NCBI RefSeq assembly: GCF_018780565.1
Contig: NZ_JADMJN010000003.1
Coordinates: 124,001-188,000, forward strand
DNA from: Rhodoferax sp.
GTDB taxonomy: Bacteria > Pseudomonadota > Gammaproteobacteria > Burkholderiales > Burkholderiaceae_C
Length of the DNA: 64,000 nucleotides
Reading direction: 5' to 3'
In this document: positions 35,495-45,620 of the stretch, one piece after another
Position numbering within the stretch: position 1 is the stretch's first letter
Layout of the letters: each line of letters begins with the position of its first letter
Made by a program: the position numbers and the translations under genes
Notes under the pieces: model-generated
The model's database searches: none
The model's input: the letters and a program-made list of their open reading frames with translations, nothing else
What the model was told of the DNA's origin: nothing

Positions 35495-36502
35495 TTAGGG
35501 GCTTTTCTTCCGGGCTCGGGCACGCACGGCTGTGTCCTGCGGGTCTGAGATCAGCGCGTGCTGGCTGTCGGCGCGTGAGCGGCCCGGGGCATCGTAGGCA
35601 TCCACGATGCGTGCCACCAGCGGATGGCGCACCACGTCGGCACTGGTCAGGCGGCAGATGGCGATGCCGTCCACGCGTTTGAGCACACGTTCGGCGTCGA
35701 TCAGGCCGCTGAGCTGGGTCTTGGGCAGGTCGATCTGGCTCACATCCCCCGTGATCACGGCTTTGGAGCCAAAGCCGATGCGGGTGAGGAACATCTTCAT
35801 TTGCTCGGGCGTGGTGTTTTGTGCCTCGTCCAGAATCACAAACGCGGTGTTCAGGGTACGCCCGCGCATGAAGGCCAAGGGGGCGACTTCGATGGTCTGG
35901 CGCTCAAAGGCCTTTTGTACCTGCTCGAAACCCATCAGGTCGTACAGCGCGTCATACAAGGGGCGCAGGTAGGGGTCGATCTTCTGGGCCAGGTCGCCAG
36001 GCAAATAGCCCAGGCGCTCACCGGCCTCCACGGCGGGGCGGGTCAGCACAATGCGCTGTACGGCGCTGCGTTGCAGGGCGTCCACCGCCATGGCCACGGC
36101 CAGGTAGGTCTTGCCGGTGCCGGCCGGACCAATGCCGAAAGTGATGTCGTGGCTGGCGATGTGGTCCAGGTAGTTGGCCTGGTTCAGGGTGCGGGGCTTG
36201 AGGTCGCTGCGCTTGGTTTTCAGGCCCGGGCTGTCGGCGTCGTTCATGTCGGGGTCGCCAGCCAGCATCAGCTGAATCGTGGCGGTATCGATCGGACGCG
36301 CGGCCATTTCATACAGGGCCTGCAGCATCTCCATGCCGCGCTTGGCGTTGGCCTTGGTGCCGTCGACCTTGAACTGCTCGTGCCGATGGGCAATCTTGAC
36401 TTGCAGTGCCACCTCGATGGTGCGCAGATGCTCGTCCATGGGGCCGCACAGATGGGTCAGGCGGGTGTTGTTGGGCGGGGAAAACAGGTGTCGGAGAATC
36501 AA
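35495..36502 (-). CDS. ybeZ: PhoH family ATPase (YbeZ)
   Basis: 335 residues with an N-terminal KH-like region and a PhoH ATPase domain: Walker [12 protein letters not shown] and Walker [13 protein letters not shown] YbeY-associated putative RNA helicase/ATPase. The start is TTG at 36502, with AGGA about nine bases upstream. It is divergent from ruvA across 41 bases. Confidence 0.92.
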   Translation of the reverse strand: MILRHLFSPPNNTRLTHLCGPMDEHLRTIEVALQVKIAHRHEQFKVDGTKANAKRGMEMLQALYEMAARPIDTATIQLMLAGDPDMNDADSPGLKTKRSDLKPRTLNQANYLDHIASHDITFGIGPAGTGKTYLAVAMAVDALQRSAVQRIVLTRPAVEAGERLGYLPGDLAQKIDPYLRPLYDALYDLMGFEQVQKAFERQTIEVAPLAFMRGRTLNTAFVILDEAQNTTPEQMKMFLTRIGFGSKAVITGDVSQIDLPKTQLSGLIDAERVLKRVDGIAICRLTSADVVRHPLVARIVDAYDAPGRSRADSQHALISDPQDTAVRARARKKSP

Positions 36503-36543
36503 GTTGATAATTCCTGAAAAGGGTTACCAATGATAGGCAAGAA

Positions 36544-37116
36544 ATGATCGGCAAACTGACAGGCACGCTGAGCGACAAGAATCCACCCCAGGTGCTGGTG
36601 GATTGCAATGGCGTTGGCTACGAAGTGCATGTGCCCATGAGCACGTTTTACAACCTGCCCGAGGTGGGGGCCAGGGTGAGCCTGCTGACGCATTTTGTGG
36701 TGCGTGAGGATGCGCAAATTTTGTACGGGTTTGAGAACGCCCATGAGCGCGAAGCCTTCCGTCAGCTCATCAAAATCTCCGGTGTGGGTCCGCGCACGGC
36801 GCTGTCGGTGCTCTCCGGCATGAGCGTGACGGAGTTGTCCCAGGCGGTCACGATGCAGGAGTCTGGACGCTTGATCAAGGTGCCCGGCATTGGCAAGAAG
36901 ACGGCCGAGCGTTTGCTGCTGGAACTCAAGGGCAAGCTTGGGCCGGATATCGGTGTGTCTGCCAGTGTGGCCCACGACGCGCAGGCCGACATTCTGCAGG
37001 CCTTGCTGGCCCTGGGTTACAGCGACAAGGAAGCCGCCGTATCACTCAAGGCCCTGCCCGCCGATGTGGGGGTGAGTGACGGCATCAAGATGGCGCTGAA
37101 GGCGTTGGCCAGGTAG
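36544..37116 (+). CDS. ruvA: Holliday junction DNA helicase subunit RuvA
   Basis: 190 residues beginning [12 protein letters not shown]. Helix-hairpin-helix motifs are [10 protein letters not shown] and [12 protein letters not shown], and the C-terminal RuvB-contact domain includes [12 protein letters not shown]. It holds Holliday junctions for RuvB branch migration. An AGG lies seven bases before the ATG. It is separated from ruvB by a carbonic anhydrase gene on the other strand. Confidence 0.97.
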   Translation: MIGKLTGTLSDKNPPQVLVDCNGVGYEVHVPMSTFYNLPEVGARVSLLTHFVVREDAQILYGFENAHEREAFRQLIKISGVGPRTALSVLSGMSVTELSQAVTMQESGRLIKVPGIGKKTAERLLLELKGKLGPDIGVSASVAHDAQADILQALLALGYSDKEAAVSLKALPADVGVSDGIKMALKALAR

Positions 37117-37117
37117 A

Positions 37118-38311
37118 TTACTGTGCGTCCCGCACCGGCCGGCCGTTGGTTGGCTGCACCGGGCGGGCGTTGTTGGGGAACAGCTGTGAGAACAGCTTGA
37201 TCTGCTCCCGGCTCACGGTGGTGGGCTGCTTCAGCACCATCCACAACACGCCTTCTGAACAGGGTGGTGTGGTGAGTGAGCCCATGAACTGGTAGTAGCG
37301 CTGGTCTTTGGGCAACAACTCATTCATGTCGATCACGCCGGTAGGCATGCGCACCCGGTCCCCGGTGTCCAGCGGCATGTAGGTCCAGACTTTGTTGATC
37401 AGGGCGTTGGCCACACCCGGGTCCAGCAGCACTGCCACCACCGCCAGCTGCCCCTCCACATTTTTATGCACCAGGTGCGCCACCATGGCAAAGCCCTGGT
37501 AGTTCACGCGCTCTTCCGAGGGGTGGTGGAAGTGGAATTGCACCAGCCTGTAGACCGATCCGCGCACCGTGACAGAGTTCTCTCCGTTCAGGTCAACCTG
37601 GATGGTATGGCCATTGTTGACAACGGTGCCATCGCTGGGCTGGTAGTTGAATTGCAGTGCCTCGGCCGGGCCTTGCAAGGTGTTGGTGGCCTCGATGTTG
37701 ATGGGCGACTGGCGCTTGCCAATGGCGCAGACGTTGAACTCGGGCTTGAGCTTGCCCCAGGCCGGGGGGCCGTTAAGGCCTTCGTAGCTCCAGTGCGCCT
37801 CGCCGCCAGCGTGGGTAGCGCCCGCCGTTGCGGGTGTTTCATGCCCCACCTGTGCAGCAGCTTTGGCGCGAGCGTATTGGCGGCTGGCTTTAGGGTTGAC
37901 TACCGCTACCGCGTGTTTGACGGGTGCCTGGGCCGGGGCTGCTGCCTGCGCCGCCTCGGTCGCCTTGGGCTGCGCCTCGGCTGGCACTGGCGCCTCCTTG
38001 GGGGGCATGGTGATGTATTTTTTCTCTTTGCCATTGACCACCAGGGTCAACCGTTTGTTGGCCGCTGGCGCGCCGCTGTCTACGGCATCGCGGACCTGAT
38101 CGGCCATGCTTCGGGAGGCGGGTGCCGAGGCTGCGGTCGCCGGTTTCTTTGTGACGGCGGCAGGTGCGCTGTGAGCCGCGGGTGCCGGATCGTTAGCCCG
38201 GGCCATGCCGGGCAGACCTGCGGCCAGGGAAATGGCCAGGCACGAGGCCAGGGAAACGTGGCTCAGGACGAGCGGGCTGTGCGCAATGGGCTTCGGGTGA
38301 GTCGTTTTCAT
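37118..38311 (-). CDS. Alpha-class carbonic anhydrase, exported
   Basis: 397 residues: a signal peptide, a long Ala/Pro/Lys-rich linker (about 40-170), then the alpha-carbonic anhydrase domain (about 175-385). Zinc ligands are visible in QFHFHHPSE (two His) and MVAHLVHK (third). RQSPINIE and the cysteines in NVCAIGK and TTPPCSEG (a likely disulfide) are family hallmarks. It hydrates CO2 in the periplasm or cell surface. It stands on the opposite strand between ruvA (stops 1 base apart) and ruvB. The linker may span the envelope or contact peptidoglycan (inference). Confidence 0.93.
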   Translation of the reverse strand: MKTTHPKPIAHSPLVLSHVSLASCLAISLAAGLPGMARANDPAPAAHSAPAAVTKKPATAASAPASRSMADQVRDAVDSGAPAANKRLTLVVNGKEKKYITMPPKEAPVPAEAQPKATEAAQAAAPAQAPVKHAVAVVNPKASRQYARAKAAAQVGHETPATAGATHAGGEAHWSYEGLNGPPAWGKLKPEFNVCAIGKRQSPINIEATNTLQGPAEALQFNYQPSDGTVVNNGHTIQVDLNGENSVTVRGSVYRLVQFHFHHPSEERVNYQGFAMVAHLVHKNVEGQLAVVAVLLDPGVANALINKVWTYMPLDTGDRVRMPTGVIDMNELLPKDQRYYQFMGSLTTPPCSEGVLWMVLKQPTTVSREQIKLFSQLFPNNARPVQPTNGRPVRDAQ

Positions 38312-38460
38312 GTCAGGCGGACCCAGTGGGCGTGCACGGTGTTCAGGCCGTCCGGGAAAAGACGGGTTTGTTTCATGTTATCGGCATTTCGGCCCCGGCA
38401 CTTGAGCCCGGGGTGCTGCTGCAGGCTATAGTCAAGCTCCACTTCGCTTCCCCACCCGCC

Positions 38461-39516
38461 GTGAGCATTCAGACCGACGATTTTGCAGCCCCGCCCCAAC
38501 GCATGGTGTCCGCGGCCCCTGTATCCCCCAACGAGGAGGCGATTGAGCGCGCCTTGCGGCCCAAGCTGCTCGACGAGTACGTGGGGCAGGCCAAGGTGCG
38601 CGAGCAGCTGGAAATTTTCATAGGGGCGGCCAAAATGCGCGACGAGGCGCTGGACCATGTGCTGCTGTTTGGCCCCCCGGGTTTGGGCAAGACCACGCTG
38701 AGCCACATCATTGCGCATGAGTTGGGCGTGAATTTGCGCCAGACCAGCGGCCCGGTGCTTGAAAAACCCAAAGACCTGGCGGCGCTGCTGACCAATCTGG
38801 AAAAGAACGATGTTCTCTTCATCGACGAAATCCACCGTTTGAGCCCGGTGGTGGAAGAGATTCTTTACCCCGCGCTGGAGGACTACAAGATCGACATCAT
38901 GATTGGCGAGGGGCCTGCGGCGCGCTCCATCAAGCTCGATCTGCAGCCCTTTACGCTGGTGGGCGCCACCACCCGGGCCGGCATGCTGACCAACCCGCTG
39001 CGCGACCGCTTTGGCATTGTGGCGCGGCTGGAGTTCTACACCCCCGATGAGCTGGCGCGCATCGTGCGGCGCAGCGCGGGCCTGCTCAATGTGCCCACCG
39101 ATGACAAGGGCGGGTTCGAGATTGCCCGGCGCTCGCGCGGTACGCCGCGCATTGCCAACCGGCTGTTGCGCCGGGTGCGCGACTATGCCGATGTCAAAGG
39201 GGTGGGCGAAATCACGCTGGACATTGCCAACCGCGCGCTGGCCATGCTGGATGTGGACCCGCAGGGCTTTGATTTGATGGACCGCAAGCTGCTGGAGGCG
39301 GTGATCCACCGCTTTGACGGCGGGCCGGTCGGTCTGGACAACATCGCCGCCAGCATTGGCGAAGAGCGCGAAACGATCGAGGATGTGATTGAGCCCTATC
39401 TGATCCAGCAGGGTTTTTTGCAGCGTACACCGCGCGGACGCATCGCCACGCTGGCTGCTTACCGGCATCTGGGCGTGACGCCGCCCTCCAGTGATTCCGA
39501 ACGGCCTGGGTTCTAG
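38461..39516 (+). CDS. ruvB: Holliday junction branch migration ATPase RuvB
   Basis: 351 residues from GTG at 38461 ([13 protein letters not shown]). It contains Walker [11 protein letters not shown], Walker [10 protein letters not shown], sensor [10 protein letters not shown] and the C-terminal winged helix ending [11 protein letters not shown]. It forms the hexameric motor with RuvA. A weak promoter (TTGAGC, 19 bases, TATAGT at 38427-38432) lies just upstream, consistent with separate transcription from ruvA. The stop codon shares two bases with the stop of the convergent hydroxylase gene. Confidence 0.97.
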   Translation: MSIQTDDFAAPPQRMVSAAPVSPNEEAIERALRPKLLDEYVGQAKVREQLEIFIGAAKMRDEALDHVLLFGPPGLGKTTLSHIIAHELGVNLRQTSGPVLEKPKDLAALLTNLEKNDVLFIDEIHRLSPVVEEILYPALEDYKIDIMIGEGPAARSIKLDLQPFTLVGATTRAGMLTNPLRDRFGIVARLEFYTPDELARIVRRSAGLLNVPTDDKGGFEIARRSRGTPRIANRLLRRVRDYADVKGVGEITLDIANRALAMLDVDPQGFDLMDRKLLEAVIHRFDGGPVGLDNIAASIGEERETIEDVIEPYLIQQGFLQRTPRGRIATLAAYRHLGVTPPSSDSERPGF

Positions 39517-41270
39517 GAGCTCTTGGCCTGACCTTGTTCGCTTGCCGCCCTGAGTTTGGCGTTGTGCACGATCAAAATCTGCGCCGCGTAGTAGCTGCTC
39601 AGCACCCACAGGGCCACCATGGGCAGCGGCTGCACGAAACGGTTGATGGCAATCAGCGAGTCGCTGAGCATGAACACGCAGGCGCCGACCGCCACCGCCT
39701 TTGACGCCGCATCACGCATCACCAGAGCACGGCCAATCGCCTGCGCGGCCATCAGGGCGATCACGGCCACATAGGCCGCTACGGCTATTTTGAGCACCGG
39801 GTCATGCAGCCCGCCCCAGACCCAGGCGTACATGGCGCCACCAAAACCCAACGTGGCCAGCAGGGCCATGCGATTGGGAAACCAAGTCACACCCCGACGA
39901 AACAGGGCGATATAGAACAGGTGACCGACCAGAAATGAGGCCAGGCCCGGGATGAAGTAATTGCCAGGCAGCATCAGAAACACATCGCCCGCCAGCGAGG
40001 CTGCCAGAGCGGCCATCAATAAGGCATTAAATCGTGTTGCTGCCCCCGATTCATATGACCTGAGTGCTATAAATGTAATAGCAATCAACATCACCAGCGG
40101 TTTGAAGATGAAGTGCAGGTCCAGCAGGCCCAGCGTGCTGGTGGCGGTGCTCAGGACGGCGGACTCGATCAGCAGCATTTCCAGCACGCTCATGCGGCCT
40201 TGCATGAGCGCGCCAATCGCCCAGTAGCCGGTCACCAGGGCCGCACTCCACACGGCGGTCTGGCGGATCGGCCAACTGCCGGAAAACCACAGAACGGCGG
40301 ACACGCCCCCCAGCATAAGCACGAACTGCAAGGCCGCAAACCAGCGTACTGTGCGGCTGGCTGGCGGGTCGAAGGTACGGACCTGGGTGATGTCGAAGTC
40401 AGGCTTGGGAAACCGCACGGCCACATCGGCGGGCCGCCAGCCGGGCGGCATGAACCAGATGCGCAGCTTGTCTGCCCAGCTTTGCGCATGCCAGGAGTCC
40501 TTGAGCAAGGCCCCATAGACTTCAAAATTGGCCCACAGCGGGTCCCAACTGTTGAGCTGGCCGCGGGTGCCGTAGATGCACTTTTCGTCTTCCTCCCGGA
40601 AGCTGCCAAACATGCGGTCCCACAGCACCAGGATGCCGCCGTAGTTCTTGTCCAGGTAGCCGTCGTTCACCGCATGGTGTACACGGTGGTTGGAGGGTGA
40701 ACAGAACACCCGGTCAAACCAGCCCAGCTTGCCCACCTGCTCGGTGTGGACCCAGAACTGGTAAAGCAGGTCGATGAGGGCCACGATGCCAAACACCAGG
40801 GGTGGCACGCCCGCGATGGCCATGGGAACATAAAAGACCCAACCCAGCAGGGCACCGCTGCTGGTCTGGCGCAGCGCTGTGGACAGGTTGTACTGCTGGC
40901 TCTGGTGATGCACTACATGGGCCGCCCAGTAGACGGCCACGCGGTGGCCAGCCCGGTGTAGCCAGTAGTAGCAGAGGTCATAGAACACCAGGGCCAGCAA
41001 GACGCCGTACCAGGTCAGCCAGAACTCCGGGTCTGGAAACAGGGCCACAGAGGCGTAGATGGCGCTGTAGATGCCCACGGTGAACAGCTTGGTGAAGATG
41101 CCCCCGAGCTGGCTCAGCACCCCCAGGCTGATGCTGTTGATCGCATCATTCAGGCGGTAGGTGTTGTGACCGGTGCCGCGGCGCTGGCGCGCACAGCCCC
41201 AGGCGAACTCCAGCCCGATCAGGAGGAAGAAAACTGGCGTGGCCAGCACAATGATTTGAAACTGATTCAT
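39513..41270 (-). CDS. Fatty acid hydroxylase (AGMO-like) fused to YhhN lysoplasmalogenase-like domain
   Basis: 585 residues, integral membrane. The N-terminal half (about 1-270) is a di-iron membrane hydroxylase with three histidine clusters: HRAGH, HVVHH and HRVHH. It resembles alkylglycerol monooxygenase, which cleaves ether lipids. The C-terminal half (about 370-575) has seven or eight hydrophobic segments typical of YhhN/TMEM86 proteins, some of which hydrolyse lysoplasmalogen vinyl-ether bonds. Both halves fit ether-lipid breakdown, but the actual substrate is unknown. The ATG at 41270 fits the domain start; the frame remains open upstream to 41417. A copy of the 19-bp palindromic repeat lies inside at 40065-40083. 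Confidence 0.85.
   Translation of the reverse strand: MNQFQIIVLATPVFFLLIGLEFAWGCARQRRGTGHNTYRLNDAINSISLGVLSQLGGIFTKLFTVGIYSAIYASVALFPDPEFWLTWYGVLLALVFYDLCYYWLHRAGHRVAVYWAAHVVHHQSQQYNLSTALRQTSSGALLGWVFYVPMAIAGVPPLVFGIVALIDLLYQFWVHTEQVGKLGWFDRVFCSPSNHRVHHAVNDGYLDKNYGGILVLWDRMFGSFREEDEKCIYGTRGQLNSWDPLWANFEVYGALLKDSWHAQSWADKLRIWFMPPGWRPADVAVRFPKPDFDITQVRTFDPPASRTVRWFAALQFVLMLGGVSAVLWFSGSWPIRQTAVWSAALVTGYWAIGALMQGRMSVLEMLLIESAVLSTATSTLGLLDLHFIFKPLVMLIAITFIALRSYESGAATRFNALLMAALAASLAGDVFLMLPGNYFIPGLASFLVGHLFYIALFRRGVTWFPNRMALLATLGFGGAMYAWVWGGLHDPVLKIAVAAYVAVIALMAAQAIGRALVMRDAASKAVAVGACVFMLSDSLIAINRFVQPLPMVALWVLSSYYAAQILIVHNAKLRAASEQGQAKSS
40065..40083. repeat. 19-bp palindromic repeat, copy 2 (inside hydroxylase-YhhN gene)
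   Basis: TGCTAT-AAATGTA-ATAGCA, perfect 6-base arms with a 7-base spacer, translated as part of the YhhN-like domain. The local AT content is higher than in the surrounding gene. Confidence 0.6.
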
Positions 41271-41454
41271 GCGCTGATTTTGCCGTGCGCAGTGCGCTGG
41301 CGCCCTCGGCATCAACCCTGATGCCGCGCCGCCTTGAGCCGCCTCAAGTCTGTGCCGTCTTTGGAGGCGCCACTCTGGAAAATAGCCCGAATTTGTGCCA
41401 CCATGACTTTTGAACACGACAGCTCAGGGGCCTGAAGCGGCCTGGAAACAAACA

Positions 41455-42936
41455 ATGACATCAAAGACGACGGTGGTGCAGCGCAAAAATCTGGCGAAGG
41501 CAACGGACTTCGCCACATGGCGCACCCTTGCCGTGGACATGGATGCGCAGGCGGGCATGGACGTCTGGAAGAGCAATCCGAATTCGCCCTTTTACCAGTA
41601 CAAGCTGATTCAGCAGCGCCTGATCAACCTCAGAAACTGGCGCAAGGCGGGTGACTGGCCGCAACTCATCTTCAGCCTGCGCGAGGGCCTGCACCGCAAC
41701 CTCGGGAACCTGGCCAACCCGGAGCTTTACAAGCACACGCAGATCGGCACCAAGTTTCTGATTGACGACTACATCAACGAGGTGACGTCCCTGCTCAACC
41801 ACTTGTGCGACAACGACATCCCCGAGTTGCCCTATGCCCAGAAGATGATGTTCTTCCGCCATACCGGCCAGAGTTTCGGCCGCTCGGCGCTGATGCTCAG
41901 CGGCGGCGCGAACATGGGCATGTTCCATATCGGTGTGATCAAGGCGCTGCGGGAGCAGGGGCTTTTGCCGCGGGTGATATCGGGCTCCAGTGCCGGGTCG
42001 GTGGTGGCCGCCCTGCTGGGCACGCGCAAGGACAGCGAACTGGACGCGCTGTTTCGCGGCGAGGACATGGACCTGCATCTCTGGCAGCGGCTCACGCCGC
42101 GCGAAATGTGGCGCCAGAAATCCATCATGGACATCCATGAGCTGGAACGTTTCCTGCGCAAGAACATCGGCGAATACACTTTTGAGGAAGCGTTCAAGAA
42201 GACCAAACGCATGATCAACATCACGGTTTCGCCCGTGGCCAAAAATCAGCAGGCGCGCTTGCTGAATTACCTCACCACACCCCACCTCCTGGTATGGAGT
42301 GCCGCGCTCGCATCCTGTTCGGTTCCGGGGCTGTTTCCACCGGTCAAGCTGATGACCAAGGACCGCTTGGGGCACGAGCGGCCCTACATGGCATCGATCC
42401 GCTGGGTGGACGGTGCGCTGGAAAGCGATTTGCCGGCGCAGCGGCTGGGCGAGCTGTACAACGTGAACCACCACATCGTCAGCCAGACCAATCCGCATGT
42501 GCTGCCCTTTATTGCCGATCAGACGCGCAAGGAAGGCTGGCCGCTGTTTCTGCAGGAGCTGGTCAAGGGCGAGATCAAGTACCGCAGTACCCAGGTGCTG
42601 CAACTGGCCTCCTACGGCATCGAGACCGGCATCATCAAGAATTTGCTGGAGGGTGTGATCTCCATCGTGGACCAGCGCTACTACGGCGACGTGACCATTC
42701 ACCCCAAAGTCAGGCTCAAGGATTACCTGAACGTGCTGGGTGATTTGTCTCCGCAGGAGTTCGCGGCCTGGGTGATGGCGGGTGAGCGCGCGACCTGGCC
42801 CAAGATTGCCATGATCCGTGACCAGACGGTGATTGGTCAGACGCTGGAGGATTGCATCTTCCGCCTGAAAAAGCAGCGCAGTCGCCATGCGGCCGGCACG
42901 ACCGACGCCGAGGGGCGCGACAGGCCGCCGGCCTGA
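41455..42936 (+). CDS. Patatin-like phospholipase with DUF3336 domain
   Basis: 493 residues from the ATG at 41455 (a TTG at 41410 is in frame). The N-terminal DUF3336 domain (about 1-150, FATWRTLAVDMDAQAG) precedes a patatin domain with the oxyanion loop LSGGANMGMFH, nucleophile GSSAGS and catalytic Asp in VDGALESDLP. It is predicted to hydrolyse acyl chains from lipids at the membrane, as do the related eukaryotic triacylglycerol lipases. It is divergent from the ether-lipid-type fusion gene, suggesting a lipid-remodelling pair. A GGAAA lies ahead of the ATG. Confidence 0.9.
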   Translation: MTSKTTVVQRKNLAKATDFATWRTLAVDMDAQAGMDVWKSNPNSPFYQYKLIQQRLINLRNWRKAGDWPQLIFSLREGLHRNLGNLANPELYKHTQIGTKFLIDDYINEVTSLLNHLCDNDIPELPYAQKMMFFRHTGQSFGRSALMLSGGANMGMFHIGVIKALREQGLLPRVISGSSAGSVVAALLGTRKDSELDALFRGEDMDLHLWQRLTPREMWRQKSIMDIHELERFLRKNIGEYTFEEAFKKTKRMINITVSPVAKNQQARLLNYLTTPHLLVWSAALASCSVPGLFPPVKLMTKDRLGHERPYMASIRWVDGALESDLPAQRLGELYNVNHHIVSQTNPHVLPFIADQTRKEGWPLFLQELVKGEIKYRSTQVLQLASYGIETGIIKNLLEGVISIVDQRYYGDVTIHPKVRLKDYLNVLGDLSPQEFAAWVMAGERATWPKIAMIRDQTVIGQTLEDCIFRLKKQRSRHAAGTTDAEGRDRPPA

Positions 42937-43587
42937 TCAGCTGGTGGATTCGTCCAGCACCTCGTCGTCATCGAGGTGCTGCGTGTCGGCCCAGCCGACC
43001 AGGGTCAGGCTCTGCGGTGTCCACAGCAGACGATTGATCGCCGCGTTGCCCAGATTCCAGCTGCGTGCTGCCTGCAGGTCCTGCCCTGTGGCGGCGCGGT
43101 ACAGCACGTCCAGCACCCCGCCGTGAGCCACCAGCACGATCTGCTGGCCGATGTGACGGCTGGCCAGTTCGTTGGTGGTGCCCAGAATGCGTTCACGCAA
43201 GGTGAGCAGAGACTCGCCGCCCTCGGGTGTCCAGTGCGGGTCGCGCTGGCGCCAGCGCAGGGCCAGTTCGGGCCAGCTGCGTTCGATCTCCACAAAGGTT
43301 TTGCCCTGGAACAGGCCAAACCCGCGTTCACGCAGACCCGTGTGGGGCTGCAGTGGCTGCCCGGTGGCCTGGGCGATGGACTGCGCCGTGTCTCGGGCCC
43401 GCGACAAATCACTGGTGTAGATGGCGCTGATGGACTCCGACCCCAGAGCCCGTGCCAGCCGCCGTGCCTGCTGGCGACCCGTCGCGTTCAGACCGATGTC
43501 GAGTTGCCCCTGTATGCGGGTGTCCACGTTCCAGGCGGTTTCACCGTGGCGAATGGCAATGATGCGGGTGGAGGCCATGGTTTGCAT
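42937..43587 (-). CDS. Histidine phosphatase family protein
   Basis: 216 residues of the phosphoglycerate mutase-like superfamily: phosphohistidine motif IIAIRHGETAWN, SDLSRARDTAQ, and a second catalytic His in VLVAHGGVLD. The substrate is not evident (cobalamin phosphatase and broad-specificity enzymes share the pattern). Start at 43587, with an alternative ATG at 43578. It follows the DUF4136 lipoprotein gene by 5 bases, the last of a five-gene leftward run. Confidence 0.9.
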   Translation of the reverse strand: MQTMASTRIIAIRHGETAWNVDTRIQGQLDIGLNATGRQQARRLARALGSESISAIYTSDLSRARDTAQSIAQATGQPLQPHTGLRERGFGLFQGKTFVEIERSWPELALRWRQRDPHWTPEGGESLLTLRERILGTTNELASRHIGQQIVLVAHGGVLDVLYRAATGQDLQAARSWNLGNAAINRLLWTPQSLTLVGWADTQHLDDDEVLDESTS

Positions 43588-43592
43588 GGGGG

Positions 43593-44213
43593 TCAGCGGG
43601 GAATTTCGACGTTGATGCGCCGCACGCCCTGGGGCGGGTTGGGGAAGCCCTGCAGGGCGGCGTCGAACATGGCCGGCAGCACGGCCTCGCTGTCTGCCCA
43701 GCGCCCATCGTTGGCGGCATGGGTTTCATACACCACCTGGTTGTTGCCCACGCTGCGGACGATCAGACTGACCTGGCGCCAGTAGTAGGGCGATTCCATG
43801 CCAAAGCCGGTCATGCCAAACAGGCCGCTGCGGCTTGCGATCATCACATTGCCTGTCTGTACCCCAAAGCCGAAGTTCCAGCCCGCACCGCTGCCCATGG
43901 AAGGTCGCTCCCAGGGGGAAAAGGGATCGACTTTGGTGCCGACAGACACCTGCACGCTGTAGCTGGCCGCCGCCTCATGGCGCTTCAGCCCCACCTTGCC
44001 CAGGGCTGTTTGCGCCATGGTTTCCAGCCGTGCCTGTTGCTGCGCATCGGTCTGCTGCGAAGGCAGTCGCTCAAACCGGTAGCTGGCGCCCGTCGGGATA
44101 AAGGGCGGATTGGCGAAACTGCGCACATCCGATTCCACCAGCCGCATGCCGCCGCACGCAGTCAGCCACAGCGTTGCCATCAAGACCGTTGCCAGTGACA
44201 GTACTCTGAACAT
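43593..44213 (-). CDS. DUF4136 lipoprotein
   Basis: 206 residues with a lipoprotein signal (lipobox LTAC near residue 20) and a DUF4136-like body (RSFANPPFIPTG, ETMAQTALGKVGLK, YSVQVSVG). Likely outer-membrane anchored; function unknown. The ATG at 44213 has AGGAGG immediately upstream at short spacing. It lies between ttcA and the histidine phosphatase gene. Confidence 0.85.
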   Translation of the reverse strand: MFRVLSLATVLMATLWLTACGGMRLVESDVRSFANPPFIPTGASYRFERLPSQQTDAQQQARLETMAQTALGKVGLKRHEAAASYSVQVSVGTKVDPFSPWERPSMGSGAGWNFGFGVQTGNVMIASRSGLFGMTGFGMESPYYWRQVSLIVRSVGNNQVVYETHAANDGRWADSEAVLPAMFDAALQGFPNPPQGVRRINVEIPR

Positions 44214-44257
44214 GGGACCTCCTGTGAAGATGGGTGCCGCCAATCGGCCGTGCAACA

Positions 44258-45193
44258 TCAGCCTGGAAACTTGAGCACTTGCAGGCCGGGCAGCGAGGCA
44301 ACCGGGAATTCTTCCTCGTCGAACACCTTGTCGCCATCTTCGTCCGGCACGCCGGTCACTTTAATGTCTTTGAAATTGTGGCGTTTGAGATCCATCAAAT
44401 GCGAAGGCACCACGTTTTGCAGCGAGGTGAACATGGTCTCGGTACGACCGGGGTATTGCTTTTCCCATTCGCGCAGCATGTTGCCAATCTGCTTGCGTTG
44501 CAGGTTTTCCTGGCTGCCGCACAGGGTGCAGGGAATGATGGGGAACTCGCGGTGCGCAGCCCAGCGCGTGAGGTCTTTCTCGGCCACGTTGGCCAGCGGA
44601 CGGATCACAATGTGGCCGCCGTCGTCGCTCACCAGCTTGGGCGGCATGCCTTTGAGCTTGCCAGCGAAGAACATGTTGAGGAAAAAGGTCTGCAAAATGT
44701 CGTCGCGGTGGTGGCCCAGCGCAATCTTGGTGATCTTGAGCTCGTCGGCCACCCGGTACAAAATGCCCCGGCGCAGGCGGCTGCACAGGCTGCACATGGT
44801 TTTTCCCTCGGGAATCACCTTCTTGACGATGCTGTAGGTGTCCTGCGTTTCAATGTGAAATGGCACGCCCAATTTCTTGAGGTACTCGGGCAGGATGTGG
44901 TCCGGGAAGCCGGGTTGCTTCTGGTCCAGGTTGACGGCGATCAGTTCGAAGTTGATCGGAGCCCGGGCCTGCAACTTGAGCAGGATGTCGAGCATGCCGT
45001 AGCTGTCCTTGCCGCCGGAGACGCACACCATCACACGGTCGCCTTCCTCAATCATGTTGTAGTCCATGATGGCCTGCCCCACCTGGCGGCACAGGCGTTT
45101 TTCAAGCTTGTGGGTTTCGCGTTCGATCTTGGCCCCGGCCTTGGGATCTTTCTCAAGGGGAGCTACTTCGTTTTCAATCCAGACTGCACTCAT
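44258..45193 (-). CDS. ttcA: tRNA 2-thiocytidine(32) synthetase TtcA
   Basis: 311 residues. The PP-loop ATPase motif VSGGKDSYG and the two CxxC pairs ([10 protein letters not shown] and PCTLCGSQ) that hold the Fe-S cluster are present. It thiolates C32 of certain tRNAs. The ATG at 45193 has AGGAG seven bases upstream. It is 13 bases after folB in the same operon. Confidence 0.95.
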   Translation of the reverse strand: MSAVWIENEVAPLEKDPKAGAKIERETHKLEKRLCRQVGQAIMDYNMIEEGDRVMVCVSGGKDSYGMLDILLKLQARAPINFELIAVNLDQKQPGFPDHILPEYLKKLGVPFHIETQDTYSIVKKVIPEGKTMCSLCSRLRRGILYRVADELKITKIALGHHRDDILQTFFLNMFFAGKLKGMPPKLVSDDGGHIVIRPLANVAEKDLTRWAAHREFPIIPCTLCGSQENLQRKQIGNMLREWEKQYPGRTETMFTSLQNVVPSHLMDLKRHNFKDIKVTGVPDEDGDKVFDEEEFPVASLPGLQVLKFPG

Positions 45194-45206
45194 GGTTTTT
45201 CTCCTG

Positions 45207-45578
45207 TCACCACTGACCTGTTTCGACGCGAATGGCGACTTCACAGTCGTCAAAAATTTCCAGCTTGGCAATTTTCACCCTGACTCCTAGCACGCCCGGC
45301 AGTTGCAACAGGCGGTTGGCGAGTTTGCCAATCAGGGTTTCCAGCAGATTCACATGCTCTGCCGTGCACTCGTTGATGATGATCTGGCGCACCTTGCGGT
45401 AGTCCAGCACATGGTTGATGTCGTCATCGTGCGGTAGCAGGGGCTGCTTGCCAAGGCTCAGTTCGGCATCCACCTGAATCGGCTGCGGCGCGGTTTTCTC
45501 AAGTTCCAGAATGCCCAGATTGGCGTCAAAACGCAAACCGGTGAGCGTGAGGGTTTGACTACCTTGGGTATGGGGCAT
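45207..45578 (-). CDS. folB: Dihydroneopterin aldolase
   Basis: 123 residues with the FolB pattern: an early L.G..F.A.LG.LE strand, the [10 protein letters not shown] segment, [16 protein letters not shown] with the active-site Glu, and a C-terminal VRVKIAKLE strand. It makes 6-hydroxymethyl-dihydropterin in folate synthesis. It lies 42 bases after the pteridine-reductase-like gene, consistent with a pterin operon. Confidence 0.92.
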   Translation of the reverse strand: MPHTQGSQTLTLTGLRFDANLGILELEKTAPQPIQVDAELSLGKQPLLPHDDDINHVLDYRKVRQIIINECTAEHVNLLETLIGKLANRLLQLPGVLGVRVKIAKLEIFDDCEVAIRVETGQW

Positions 45579-45620
45579 GGTGGGTGCTGTGAAAAAAAGA
45601 GGTCGGTGGGCTGCAGGGCA

